Of a DNA stretch of 64,000 nt, positions 11,157 to 22,215 are shown piece after piece (position 1 is the stretch's first letter; the number at the start of each line of letters is the position of its first letter). The position numbers and the translations under genes are program-made. This DNA is from Rapana venosa (Eukaryota; Mollusca; Gastropoda; Neogastropoda; Muricidae). Location of the stretch: contig CM054154.1 in the NCBI GenBank assembly GCA_028751875.1, forward strand, positions 57,695,250-57,759,249. The letters are read 5' to 3'. The notes under the pieces are model-generated. The model saw only the letters and a program-made list of their open reading frames with translations. It did no database searches and had not been told where the DNA came from.

Positions 11157-11495
11157 GTGGGCCTCATCAGGCACCAGCACAACAGAGGTTGCAGCTTGAA
11201 TAACCAGCTAGAACTTGTTCCTGCTGGTGAGGATGGACAAGCTGAACACAAGGAAGATGACCAGGTGACTGAGACAGACTTCCATTATAGCCACTCAGGT
11301 GAGATGACAAAAGAAATGATGACTGATGACGGTTCTGAAGATAGGGAAGACAATAAATCTGACAGAGGTGATGACATTAGTCATTACATGTATGACAAAG
11401 CAAACGATGATGAAATAGATTCTGGACACATGACTGTTATGATAAGACTGTTAATGATGATAATAAGGATGACAAAAATACAGACAATGCAATGA
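11157..11495 (+). CDS. Short acidic hypothetical frame
   Basis: A 112-residue frame starts ten bases after the ORF1-like stop. Its middle is dominated by D, E and S (GEMTKEMMTDDGSEDREDNK), with a Met/Ile-rich end that comes from GAT/GATA-rich DNA. It matches no family I know. It may be a shifted continuation of the preceding gene, or a chance frame in purine-rich sequence. Confidence 0.3.
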   Translation: MGLIRHQHNRGCSLNNQLELVPAGEDGQAEHKEDDQVTETDFHYSHSGEMTKEMMTDDGSEDREDNKSDRGDDISHYMYDKANDDEIDSGHMTVMIRLLMMIIRMTKIQTMQ

Positions 11496-12645
11496 CAGTA
11501 CAGAGTCCTGGCAGTGAGAAGAGCAAGGAGACACTGCTTCTCATTCCCTCTGTTTAGTTTCCCAGCCAAAGATCATGACTGGCAGCTGGCAGGGCGTGGA
11601 TATAAATAAACAGGGCAAAAGGAAAGGCAGCACTAGCAGCTTGCAGCTGTAGCCGTGTTCAGCCGTAAATTACCCTTGTGTCTTTCACACATCCTCTTGC
11701 ACAGTGAATTGTTTAAAAATGACAAGCAAAGCACTCTTTAAAATGAGCTTTAAACGAGCTTTCTTTTGACTCCAAACTCCATGTACTTTCTTTCATACTG
11801 GTTGATGTGACAGCAGTTCAAACAGACATGAAGATAAACAGGAGAGGTGCAGGAAGAAACACAATCACAAAAAAACCAGACATTTCTAACTCTCTCTCTA
11901 AAAAAGCTTATATTTATATTATATAAACAATGAACATAGAGAAAACATTGAATATGTCTGCATGCAGACTAACCTTTTTGGGGGGCTGCGACATTGAACC
12001 TGTTGGCAGAACGAGGCCATAAATAAACACACTGTAGCCGCTACCGGCTACCGCGCGCAGCCAGGGCCGTGAGAGGCAGGGTGATGGAGAGCGTGGGGAG
12101 AGAGTCTGCCGCAGTCATTAGTGTCAGCTATCTGACTTCTCTATAAACACTCCTGCTGGTCAGGCGTTACAGCACGTACACAGTCTACTGTTTCATCAGC
12201 TTTTAGCGGTATCCTTGCTACAGCTGAAGGTTGGTTCATGAACCAATTCCAGTACAGCTCATAATTATAGCCCCGAGAACACACTAGAAAACAAATGTCC
12301 TGTCAGTATCCTATACTGTCATCAAGCCAAGATACCTCACAAATGGCTCAGGTTTTTATTTCACTGATGTTTCTGATACTATTCAAAAAGCATTTTCTGA
12401 TCCTGTTAGAAATTGTTGTGATCAAATGTTTATCTACTTATCAGTCCTGTGTTGTGTAAAAAAACAAAAAACAAATTGCACACCCGGCCTACACTTTGAC
12501 ATCAAAGCAACACCCCAAAAAAAAGCGGAAAGAAAACACACACAACACAAAACGGATGACAAAAATTTACAAAATGCATAAAAGGGGAACTAATTTTTTA
12601 AAAAGCACGAGTGCTTTTTCCATTTCCTTGAAATAAAGAATAAGC
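11496..12645. other. Unassigned region
   Basis: Mixed composition with a GC-rich patch near 12,030-12,110 and A-rich stretches. No recognisable gene, RNA or mobile element. Confidence 0.4.
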
Positions 12646-13140
12646 AAATAAATAAACACACACACACTGAGGCACGTGCACACACCCCACAAACACACAA
12701 GAGAAAAACATACACACACACAAAATGGCATAAATCATATAGGCATCCCCATCTCACACATACGCGCGCCGCACACTCAAACACGCGGCGTGTGACCCAC
12801 ACACATGAACAAAAAGAAGGCGCCGGGCACACATGTGTTGAAAAAAATAACAGCTTGAAACTGAACACAGCCAGGGCCCCTGGCAATGTAGGTGCTGTGG
12901 CCGTCACAAAACCCCAAACCCCACACAACACCCACACACACACACGTTACACATGCATACACGGGACATACGCTACACGCCGCACCACGTGTGCCGAACA
13001 CCACCACCGCAAACGCACACGCGCGCGCCCACGCCGCAGCACATCACACCCCCGCACCACACAAAACACACACACCCCCACACACACACCACCGCAGCAT
13101 CAGGGACGCCAACCCACACACACCCACCCAAAACACCCCA
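12646..13140. repeat. CA-rich degenerate low-complexity block
   Basis: Interrupted (CA)n with CG and CCA variants throughout. The proline/histidine/threonine frames seen here are by-products of the repeat. Confidence 0.85.
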
Positions 13141-13372
13141 CTATAAAAATAGATCTTCCCCCCCCCCTTTTCTCTCTCTCCCCCCCCTCTCTCCCTTTTT
13201 ATGAGTCTCCTATTTAGGGTTTTTGAAAACTTACTTCTTTCACACACGCACACATAACAAGAGAGAGAGAAGAGAGAGAGAGAGAGGAGGAGAGAGGAGA
13301 GAGAGGGGAGAGAGAGAGGAGAGAGAGAGGAGAGAGAAGGGGAGAGAGAGCGAAAACACAAAACATCGCCCA
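13141..13372. repeat. Polypyrimidine patch and (GA)n microsatellite
   Basis: A C/T-only stretch at about 13,155-13,200 and a GA-rich tract at 13,260-13,350 flank a short unique segment. Confidence 0.9.
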
Positions 13373-15600
13373 TTTTTTGGGAAACCTGTGTTTGTAAAAA
13401 AAATGTTTAAAATATTAACCTAATTGCTGTACAACCGTCACCAAAACAAGTAAAACAGGTATTTAAAATTTTGTTCCTAAAGTATAGTCTGTACAAAAAA
13501 AAGTGGACATCCCGCAGCGAATTATAAATAAGCCTTTCAAATAAAAATTCGCCCAGTCGTAAAAGACAGCAAAGAAGGAATGGTGCTGGCACCGCAAGAC
13601 GCTGGACTTTGGGCCCCTGACCGCGCGGTCCGGGGTGAGCCAGTGGTATTTGGTTTCGGAGCGAAAGTGCCCGCGGGGAAACTAAAGAGTCGGGTTTTTC
13701 CTGTTTTGAGCAGCCGTGGAACTGAAAACAACAAACAGGAATACAATTGCCAAAAAAAAAAAGTGGAAAGTTGTAGTTTAAAAACCCTCAGACACGGCAT
13801 GTGTAAACACGACAACAGACGGTCATAGAGACTGTGAACAAGACAGTGGGCAAACAGGTAGCCCCCCAGTCCATAGCCGGGCCCCAAGACCCAGGGTTAT
13901 ACCTCCACAGTGGGGGTCCAGACAAAATACTGTAATGTTGTGCAAAGGGTTTGCACGACGCATTATGACTCCTTTCAAAAGTTAGCTTCTGATGAAGGCA
14001 TGGCAAAGGCCCACTCCCCACCAAGGAAAAAAACCAAAAAAGGAAAAACAGGGGGTTTGAGCCAAAAGTGGGATTGGCCGGCCCCCCTTTTAAAAAACCA
14101 GCAAAACACTTCTATTAGGGTGAATAAGAACCTAGCCCAGAATCACGAAACCCCAAGGAAATTTCTGTAGAAAAGAAAAAAGTCATATCGACTTTCTAAA
14201 TTAAAATGTGCAGGGTCTCTTCCCAAAAACTTGATGATATGTTTTTCATTAGTTTTTTTTTTGGTTTAATGATTTATTTTTTTTAACGGAAAACTTTTGT
14301 TGCAATGTTTTTTTGTGTTTTGTATTTTTCATGATTCCCTATTATTCATTTCAAAAGAAAAAAATATCCTTTAAGGGGGAGATATCGGGGGGGGGGGGGG
14401 AAATTTTGCTATGATAAGGAAACCCCGGGCTTTATTATATTGAACAAAATTTTATTGTTGTTAAAAACTGAAAAATTACTATAACTATAAAAAATCATAA
14501 AGATTTTTTTTTGGCAAGAAAGGGTTTATATTAGTGGGGCCACATACATTCCCCAAAAGTTCCCACTTTTTTGGAGAACAAAAACATGATGTGAAGGGTA
14601 GGAAACTCTGGAACAATGTTTTCTGGCCCTTTCAAAGTACTTCCATGATTTTTACCTTATCCTAAGGGGAAAATTTTCAATGCCCCAAACAGCATCTAAA
14701 AATTTAAATTGTTTTAAACCAATAAAAAAATGATTTTGGAACCTACAATGGTCAACCAATTCTAAAATCCCAAAAAAATTTCTCATGATGTGCACACAAA
14801 CAAAATTTTGGTAAACCATTTGCTTGAACTGTGTAACTTTTTTGATTGTCCCATCTTAAACGGGACTTTGTGACTCAGTTTTTGTTTGATAGTTACCCCA
14901 TTCAAAATCTCCGGGTTGGCTCAAGCACTGGGACTACTTCATAATGTTTTTTTGATTTATCCATGTCTTTTAAAAGTAGCCTCTTTATAGTCGAAAGCTT
15001 AACAGAATCGACCCTTCCCGGGTTAGCAAAAAAATTTAAAGGAGGTTACAAAGGGTTTATGTAAAAACCCCCGGAAACTTCAAAATTTAAAAGGGGAAAT
15101 GTTATTAAAAAATTTTTTTGGGAAACCCAAAAAAAAGGGAAGACAACTATCTAAATGGGGAAAAAAGCGGGGCTTTCACGACAGAATTTTGTTTGCTACA
15201 AACACCCTTGATAAAAAATTTTAAAACTGCTCTAACATGTTTCCCAAAGTTTTTGGGAAAAGATGAAAAGCAAATGCATGTTTAAAGGATTCGGGTAAAC
15301 ATTTACAAAGAAATCTAAAAGGGTTTTGTTAATGAATATGGACTTGCGAAAAAAAAAAAACCCGGGAAAAATGCAAAAACTGTTTTCGTTTCCACCAAAA
15401 AGGGAAATAAAAAAGATGGGAATTTTTTACGTCGAGAAAAAAAAAACGTAAAAAAAGGGCTTTTAAAAAACCCAAAAAAAGAAAATTTAAATAGAAAGCA
15501 AAAGGCTAAAATCATTAGCAAGTGGGTTAAAAAGTTCATCCCAGTTTGGAAAGGGGTTTTGAAAAAGGGATGTGGGAATAGTAAAAGATAAATGTTTAAA
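13373..15600. other. Low-quality sequence, no gene resolved
   Basis: Homopolymer runs of A, T, G and C become steadily denser from about 14.0 kb. Words that look like normal coding sequence are broken every few tens of bases. A run of 14 G lies at about 14,387-14,400. The 5' portion of the reverse transcriptase remnant that follows may lie here, but I cannot trace it. Confidence 0.6.
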
Positions 15601-15659
15601 AATAATACTGAGAAGTGGTTTAATAAACTTTAAAGGGGGTTTTTCCAAAACATGAAGAA

Positions 15660-16230
15660 AGTGATAATCCCATGATTTTTCAGCGGACTAATGGAATTCC
15701 CCCAATAAACACAATAAATAAAGAAATATCAGAGGATGAAGTAAAAGAAGCAATTCGAAAAAAAAAACTGAAAAAGGGCAAGTGGTTAAAATACATATCA
15801 GCGAGTTTTTAAAAACGGTGAAAAAATTGTAAAAACTTTTTTGGTCTGTTTATTTTTATAATTTTTTTTCATTTGGTATTTATCCCAAAGAGGGGTTTCC
15901 AAGGGCCATAATTTTTCCAATCCAAAAAAGGAGACCACGAAAAACGTTGAAAATTACAGGGGGTTTCCCTTTAAAAGCATTTTATCAAAGTTTTACAAAA
16001 TCTATTTTAAAAATTAAAACTTTATAAAGGGCTGGAAAGTAGTAATATGTTTTCAGAAAGTCAGGCAGGTTTCCCGGGAAAAAGGATACTCAACTGTGGT
16101 TTAAATGTTAAACCTATATGTAGTTTTTTTCGGGAAATGCATGAAAAAAAGGGGGAAAAAAATTATATTTTTGCTTTTGTTGACTTAAGGAAAGCTTGGG
16201 ATTCTTTTCGAAAGAAAATTTCTTGAATGT
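15660..16230 (+). pseudogene. Non-LTR reverse transcriptase remnant in degraded sequence
   Basis: Stitched across many frameshifts, the plus strand reads EISEDEVKEAI, then a PKEW-like block near 15,880, then an HENVENYRG-like block near 15,935-15,960, then FSESQAGF near 16,055, and finally FAFVDLRKAWDSF near 16,170-16,210, which is the first catalytic aspartate block. This order is the N-terminal half of a LINE reverse transcriptase. The ADD motif is not found. The remainder would fall in the homopolymer zone that follows. The damage looks like base-calling or consensus error rather than evolutionary decay. Confidence 0.6.
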
Positions 16231-16259
16231 ATAAAAAAAACAAGGTGTAAAAGGAAAAA

Positions 16260-18264
16260 TTTTATGGTAGGGAAAAAAATTTTTTTTTTTTTAAAAAAAG
16301 GGTTTAAAAATTTTTTAAAGCCCTTGGTTAAAAAGGGGGGGGCCCCCCCCAATTTTTTCTAATTTTTTAAAAAACCCCCCCAAAAAAAATTTTTAAAAAT
16401 TTTGGTTGGTTTTTTTTTTTCCTTTTTTTTGGGTTTTTTTTCCCCCCCCTTTAAAAATTTTTTAAAAAAAAAAGGGGGAAAAAAAAAAAAAAAAAAAAAA
16501 AAAAAACAAATTTTTGGGGGGAAAAGGGGAAAAAAATGGAAAATTTTTTTGGGAAAAAAAAATTTTTATTTTTTTTTTTTAAAAATTTGGGGGTTTAAAA
16601 AAAAAAAGGGGAAAAAAGGGGAAAAGGGGGGCCCGGGGGGAAAAAAAAAAAAAAAATTTTAAAAAAACTTAATTTTTTTTTAAATTTTAAAAAGCCCAAA
16701 AAAAAAGGGGGGAAAAAAAAAATTTTAAAAAAAATTTGGGGGTTTTTTTAAAAAAAAAAAAAAAAAAAAACCCCCCCCCTTTTTTTTTTTCTCTCTCTCT
16801 CTTTTCCCCTTCCCCCCCCCCCCTTTTTTTTTTTCTCTCTCTCTCTCTCCTTTTTTTTTTTTATAAATTTTTATATATAAATAAAATTTTTTTTTTTAAA
16901 AAATTTTTAAAAATTTTTTTATATAAAAAATATATATATATATATATAAAATTTAAAAATTTTCCCCTTTTGGGGTTTTCCCCCCCCCCGGGGGAAAAAG
17001 GGGGGGGGGGTTTAGGTTTTTTTGGGGGAAAAATTTTTTTTTTTTTTTTTAAAAACTTCCCAATTTTTTTAATTTTCCCCCCCCCCGGGGGGGGTTTTTG
17101 GGGGGGGGGGGGTTTTTTTTTGGGGGGCCCAAAAAAGGGGGGGGCCCCCCCCCCCAACCGGGGAAATTTAATTTTTTTTTTAAAAAAAAAAAAATTTTTT
17201 TTTTTTTAAATTTTTTTAAAAAAAAAAAAATTTTTTTTTTTTTTTTTTACCCCTTTTTTCCCCTTTTTTTTTAAAAAAATTTAAAAAAAGTTTAAAAAAA
17301 AAGGTTTTCGGGGGAAAAAAAAATTTTAATTAAAGGGGGGTTTTTTTTTAAAAAAAGGGGGGGGAAAAAAAAAAAGGTTTTTTAAAAAAGGGGGGTTTTT
17401 TTTTTTTTTTAAAAAAGACCCTTTTTTAAAAAAAAAAATAAAAATTTTAAAAAATTTTTAAAAAAAAAAAAAAATTTTAAAAAAACCCCCCTTTTTTTTT
17501 TTCCCCCCCTTTTTTCCCCCCAAACCCCCCCCGGGCCCCCCCCCCCCAAATTCCCCCCAAAAATTTTCCCCCCCTTTTTTTTTTTTAATTTAAAATTTTT
17601 CCCCCCCCCTTTTTTTTCCCCCCCCCCCCCGGTTTTTAAAAACCCCCCCCCGGGAACCCCCCCCTTTTTCCCCCCGGAAAAAAATTTTAAAAAAATTTCC
17701 CTTTAAATTTTTTTGGTTGGCCCCTTTTTTTTTCCCCCCCCAAAAAACTTAACCCCTTTTTTTCCCCCCCCAAAAAACCCCCCTTTTTCCCCCCCCTTTT
17801 TTTTTTTTTTCCCCCCCCCTTTTTTTTTTTCCCCCCCCTTTTTTTTCCCCCCCCCAGGCCCCAAACCCCTTCCCCCCCGGGTTTTTTTTAAAAAACCCCC
17901 CCCCCCCCAATTCCCCCCCCTTTTTTAAAAAAAAAAAAAGGGGGGGGGGGGGGGGGGTTTTTTTTTTTTTTAAAAAAATTTAAAAAGGGGGGGTTTTTTT
18001 TTCCCCCCCAAAAAAAAAGGGGAAAAAGGGGGGGAAAAAAATTTTTTTGGGGGGGGGGCCCCCCCCGGGGGGGAAAAGGGGGGGTTTTTTTTTGGGGGGG
18101 TTTTTTTTTTTGGGGGGGGTTTTTTGGGGGGCCCCCCCCCCCCCCCCCCCCCCCCGGGGGGGGAAAAAAAAAAAAAACCCCCCCCTTTTTTTTTTCCCCC
18201 CCCCCCCCCCCCCCCCCCCCCCGGGGGGGGGGCCCCCCGTTTGGGGAATTTTCCCCCCCGGTTT

Positions 18265-18301
<37 letters not shown>

Positions 18302-18335
18302 GGGGCCCCCCCCCCCCCCCCAAAAAAACTTTTCA
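16260..18335. other. Homopolymer mosaic, probable assembly or base-calling artefact
   Basis: About 2 kb made almost wholly of runs of 4-30 identical bases (A, T, G, C blocks), with hardly any normal words. The polyproline, polyglycine and polylysine frames here have no biological meaning. Normal sequence resumes sharply at about 18,335. Confidence 0.85.
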
Positions 18336-18840
18336 GTTTTCAGTGTTTAGGGTCTTTCTTCTCCACTCTCTTCTTTCATTTCTCTCTCTTCTTCTCCTCT
18401 CTCTCTCTCTCTCTTTTTTTCTCTCTCTTCTTCTCTTCTCTTCTCCCGCCCCCTCGGCAACGCAAGGCATCAAAGCCACACACACGCAGGGGAAACTAAA
18501 CACAAGAGGCCGCCACCCCCTATTTAAACCACATCGGCACCGACGCAGCAGGAAGCATTTCAAAAAAACGCCAGGCAACAATTCAAATGAAAATACAAAG
18601 TCGAGGCAGCTGCACCAATATGAGTTGGACCTCCATGTAGAAAGCACAACAGTACACAGTTTACGCGCGCACACATGCACAAATGCGGGGAACAAATAGA
18701 CACACACACATACACGCGCAGTGGGGGTGCCAGTGGCTCCACACAATGCTGGCCATTCAAGTCTATACCAAAAAAGGGAAAATTTAAATTTTACCCCTTT
18801 AAATGTGATAAAATGCATGGTGTCATCTAAAGAGATGCGT
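18336..18840. other. CT-rich stretch then unassigned sequence
   Basis: (CT)n with variants runs to about 18,445, followed by ordinary-looking sequence without a recognisable gene, with a CA-rich patch near 18,700. Confidence 0.5.
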
Positions 18841-18844
18841 CAAA

Positions 18845-19372
18845 TCAATAATTTTTCATTATTTCTTTGAGGAATTTTATAACTTTGATAAGCAAGGATT
18901 TATTTGTGGAGCTTAACAATTCCTGGAACTTCATAACATTTAGGGTTTTTTGATAATATCTTGGGATCATTTTGTTTCTTAACTGCACAAAGAAATGACA
19001 TTTGAATAGATAATGGAACTCATCACCTAGCTCGTTTTCACCATATTTATCACAGACTCTCTCTGCTCTAGGAAACATTTCTTATTTGCCAATTTGGATG
19101 GGAAGTCTGTGATTTAACGTTCGAAAATGAAAAAAAGTTAAATGACAAATTATAAGGAAGAATCATCTGATAATCTTCAAAGCAGAAACACTTTTTAAAT
19201 AATCTATAATTAAGAAGTATGTCGTTGTTATTGTTGCAAATACTGATCTTGTAAACTATGTGTAACTTTGGCTTTAAACCATTCAGGTGAAACATTGAGA
19301 TCAAATGATTCTGCCAAATGCCGCTTAACCCGATTTCATTTAATATACGTTCTACGTTTGCTAAATAAGTAG
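18845..19372 (-). pseudogene. Non-LTR retrotransposon C-terminal domain (3' part of the split LINE)
   Basis: The minus strand reads TYLANVERILNEIGLSGIW, then NYRLFKKCFCFEDY, then a frame change, then ERVCDKYGENELGDEFHYLF, FKCHFF and a terminal LLIKVIKFLKEIM. This is the conserved C-terminal tail with a GDEFHYLF signature found in many invertebrate LINEs. It continues the reverse transcriptase at 21,062-22,215, from which an L2-like insertion separates it. Frameshifted and inactive. Confidence 0.75.
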
Positions 19373-19374
19373 AT

Positions 19375-19461
<87 letters not shown>

Positions 19462-21061
19462 TAACGTATATAGCGATATATCTTGCAAAGACAAATCAAA
19501 GTGCATGTATTCAACCTAATCTTACACAGTAATGTAATCAGTGATAAATAATCAATAGTTTAAAAACAGATATTACAAACACGGCGCTAGAGAAAAAAAT
19601 CTATTAAATAAAATTTAAATAGTCAATGTTTTTCAAAAGCCACACACACTAACACAGGTGTATACTTAAGCAGCGTGACGGGACATGGGTTAGTGAAGGG
19701 GGGTAGATCTGATATGAAAACAGGAGGGGGGAAAATTAGGTTTTTGAAATAAATAGGTCTTGAGGCTGGATTTTAAAGTGTCGTAACTAGGTTTCTGGCG
19801 AAGAAAGAGGGAGCTCATTCAGGTCGATGGACCCGAAAAAGAGAAAAGAGCGGCGGCCCAAAGGGGATTGGTGAATCTAGGTATTTGTGGCACAAGGTAT
19901 CTTGCGGCCCCGAGCGGGGGGAAGTGAAGGAGTATAAGGTTAAGACATTCACAAAGGTAGGAGGGTGCAGTTTTTTTTGGAGACATTTGTAACAGAGGGT
20001 TTTGATCTTATAATTTACTCTTTTGTGGCCTCAGGAGCCAGTAAAGAGGATCGCAAAGAGAGAGGGGTAATGTGCTAGGTTTTTTTTTTTTTAGAATAGT
20101 CGAGCTGCGGAGTTTTTGTGTACATTGAAGGGAGTGGACAGATGCTGCTGGCAGCCAGACAAAAGGCATTGCAATAGTCCAGAATGAAAGAATGAGAGAA
20201 GTGACCCAAATTTGGATGTTGATTCTGTGGATAGGTACTTTCGAATTGCACTATTTCCCTAATTGGGCAGTGGCCCCGACGACAGGTCTGGGTGATTAAT
20301 GTTTGCATAGAGAGTGTGTTGTCGATAAGAAACCTGATACTTCACAGCAGTTGATAGAGGCATGAGAATGTTAATGCCCAGTTCTATTTAAGCTGTTGTA
20401 AAGGAAGAGGTTTGTGTTTGGTCCCCACAAACATGCTTCGGTTTTATCGCATTTAGCTGTAATTTGTTCTGTATCATCCCCCTTTTGAATATTCTTCAAA
20501 GCAGCGGGCATATTTGTCGGAGAGAAGGCAGATTTTCAGGAGTAACACTGCTTTGAATCTGAGAGTTTAAACTGCGTAAAGATGATGGTTGATTTGATAA
20601 CAGTTATTATATGTGACCAAAGGGGCGTGTAAAGAGTAAAAGAACAGGGCCTATAATGATCCATGGGACCCGCATTTCAGTTTGGCAGGTATTGATTGAA
20701 TCTTGTTTACTGCAACTGTCTGGAATCGGTATTAGGTTTGAATTAAACCAGGGAGGGCAGTGCCAGTAACACCGAACGTTTTTTGAAGACGGGAGAGAAG
20801 AATCGAGTGGTCTATGGTATCAAAGGCTGCAGATATGTCGAGTAGAGTGAGAAGGGAGATTTACCCTGAGTCAGAGGCGAGTAGAAGCGTGTTTAAAGTG
20901 TGTACTAGGGTGGTTTCAGTGCTGTGGTTGACGCGATAGGCAGACTGAAACTCAGGAAGAAGATTGTTGGAGAGAAGGTGGTTGTTGAGCTGTTTGAGAG
21001 CTACTTTTTCAAGGACTTTAGAAATAAAAGGTAGATTGGAAACAGGTCTATAAGTCTTCAG
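19373..21061 (-). mobile_element. L2/CR1-like LINE, 5'-truncated, inserted in another LINE
   Basis: On the minus strand the element starts inside the reverse transcriptase (TYRPVSNLPF near 21,035) and runs through frameshifted palm and thumb regions (a recognisable piece at 20,075-20,308) to the C-terminus near 19,740. A 3' tail with ATCTTGCAAGAT-like and AGCGATATA words follows, then (ATT)n at 19,376-19,460. The ends coincide with the two halves of the host LINE. Many indels and stops; no intact frame. Confidence 0.8.
19376..19460. repeat. (AAT)28 microsatellite
   Basis: An uninterrupted AAT array that forms the 3' end of the adjacent L2-like insertion. Confidence 0.97.
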
Positions 21062-22215
21062 AACTTTTTGTGGGCATTAGCGATATACATATGATGTAAC
21101 AGCTTATAAACAATATTAGAAAACTTAGGCTCACTTCCAATATCAACAAGCTTAAACCAAAAGCAAAGCATCCTTACTTTAACTGTTTTTTCCACAGGAA
21201 ACTGTCCCAGTTCCCCATAAACCATTTTACTTGGAGTAGGTTTTCCCAAATTCAGAATTATTTTGAAAAACTTTTGTAATTTAGAAGCTAATTCACACAT
21301 TGATGGAGTCCAGACCTCACATGCATATAGCAAAATTTGAACTACTACTCTGTTAAATAATTCAATCTGAATATCAATGGGAAGAAAATGTCTTCTGCAT
21401 TTTTTAGCAGAGAGAACATGCTACGACATGCTTGATCATATAAGTGTTTTGTGCCAAGTTAAATTTGTTGTTATAATTAAGGTTCAGCCCAAGATATTTA
21501 AAGGAAAAAACTACTTTAATTTCTTTACCACCACATCTAAAACAGGCATTTTCTTGATTTTACCTCTTGAAGAAAACAAAACTTTTGTTTTTTCTACATT
21601 TATATTAAGTTTCCACTTATGACAATAGTTACACATTGCATTGATAGCTTTCTGCAGGTCTTCTTTTGATTCGGCACAAATTGCCGTATCATCTGCAGAC
21701 AATAACAAAAACATTTTCAGCAAAAGATCCTCCCTTTCTCTTTCCCACCCTAGTTTCCTGGCTTCCTTTGCCATTGTAGAGAAACCGTTTATTTTTTCCA
21801 TAATGTAGGACTGCATATCATTCAAGTACAAAGCAAAGAGTAACGGTGACAAGTTTTCACCCTGACGAACCCCAGTTGAGGTTTGAAAAAAGTCAGAACA
21901 CTCATCACCTCCGCTAACACATGATTTAGCTTTAGAGTAGATATCTTTGATAACTACTATTATGTTTCCATTCACCCCATTATCGAACAGCTTCCGTCAC
22001 TGAAAAGCTCTATTAACAAGGTCGAACGCCTTTTCCAAATCCACAAAAAGGCAATAAAGTCATTTTCTTTTGGCAAGAAACACGTCAATCATGCAATGAA
22101 TTGCAAACAAGTGATCAGTGGTGGAAAATCCCGCTCTAAAACCTGCCTGTTCTTGTCGATAGTCTTGCATTCATCGAAATATTTTGTCAGTCGGTTGTTA
22201 ATTACAGAGGTAAAT
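21062..22215 (-). pseudogene. Non-LTR reverse transcriptase (5' part of the split LINE)
   Basis: The minus strand encodes NNRLTKYFDECKTIDKN at about 22,200, then an AGFRAGFSTTDH-like block, then FVDLEKAFDLVNR at about 22,040 (first catalytic aspartate). It continues with TSTGVRQGENLSPLLFALYL (about 21,850), LSADDTAICAES (about 21,690; catalytic ADD), and thumb sequence to CEVWTPS and MVYGELGQFPVEKTVKVRM near 21,200. Two to three frame changes break it. The coding path resumes at 19,372 beyond the L2-like insertion. It abuts the Gypsy integrase at about 22,215. Confidence 0.8.

Noticed and set aside
12792..13217. Threonine/histidine/proline-rich 141-codon frame
   Set aside because: Produced by degenerate CA repeats. 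Overlapping frames have the same character, and there is no conserved motif.
13580..14170. Frames at 13.6-14.2 kb as a gene
   Set aside because: Overlapping frames on both strands without recognisable domains, at the edge of the low-quality zone.
16402..18699. Long polyproline, polyglycine and polylysine reading frames
   Set aside because: They arise from homopolymer blocks in a low-quality stretch and overlap in several frames on both strands.
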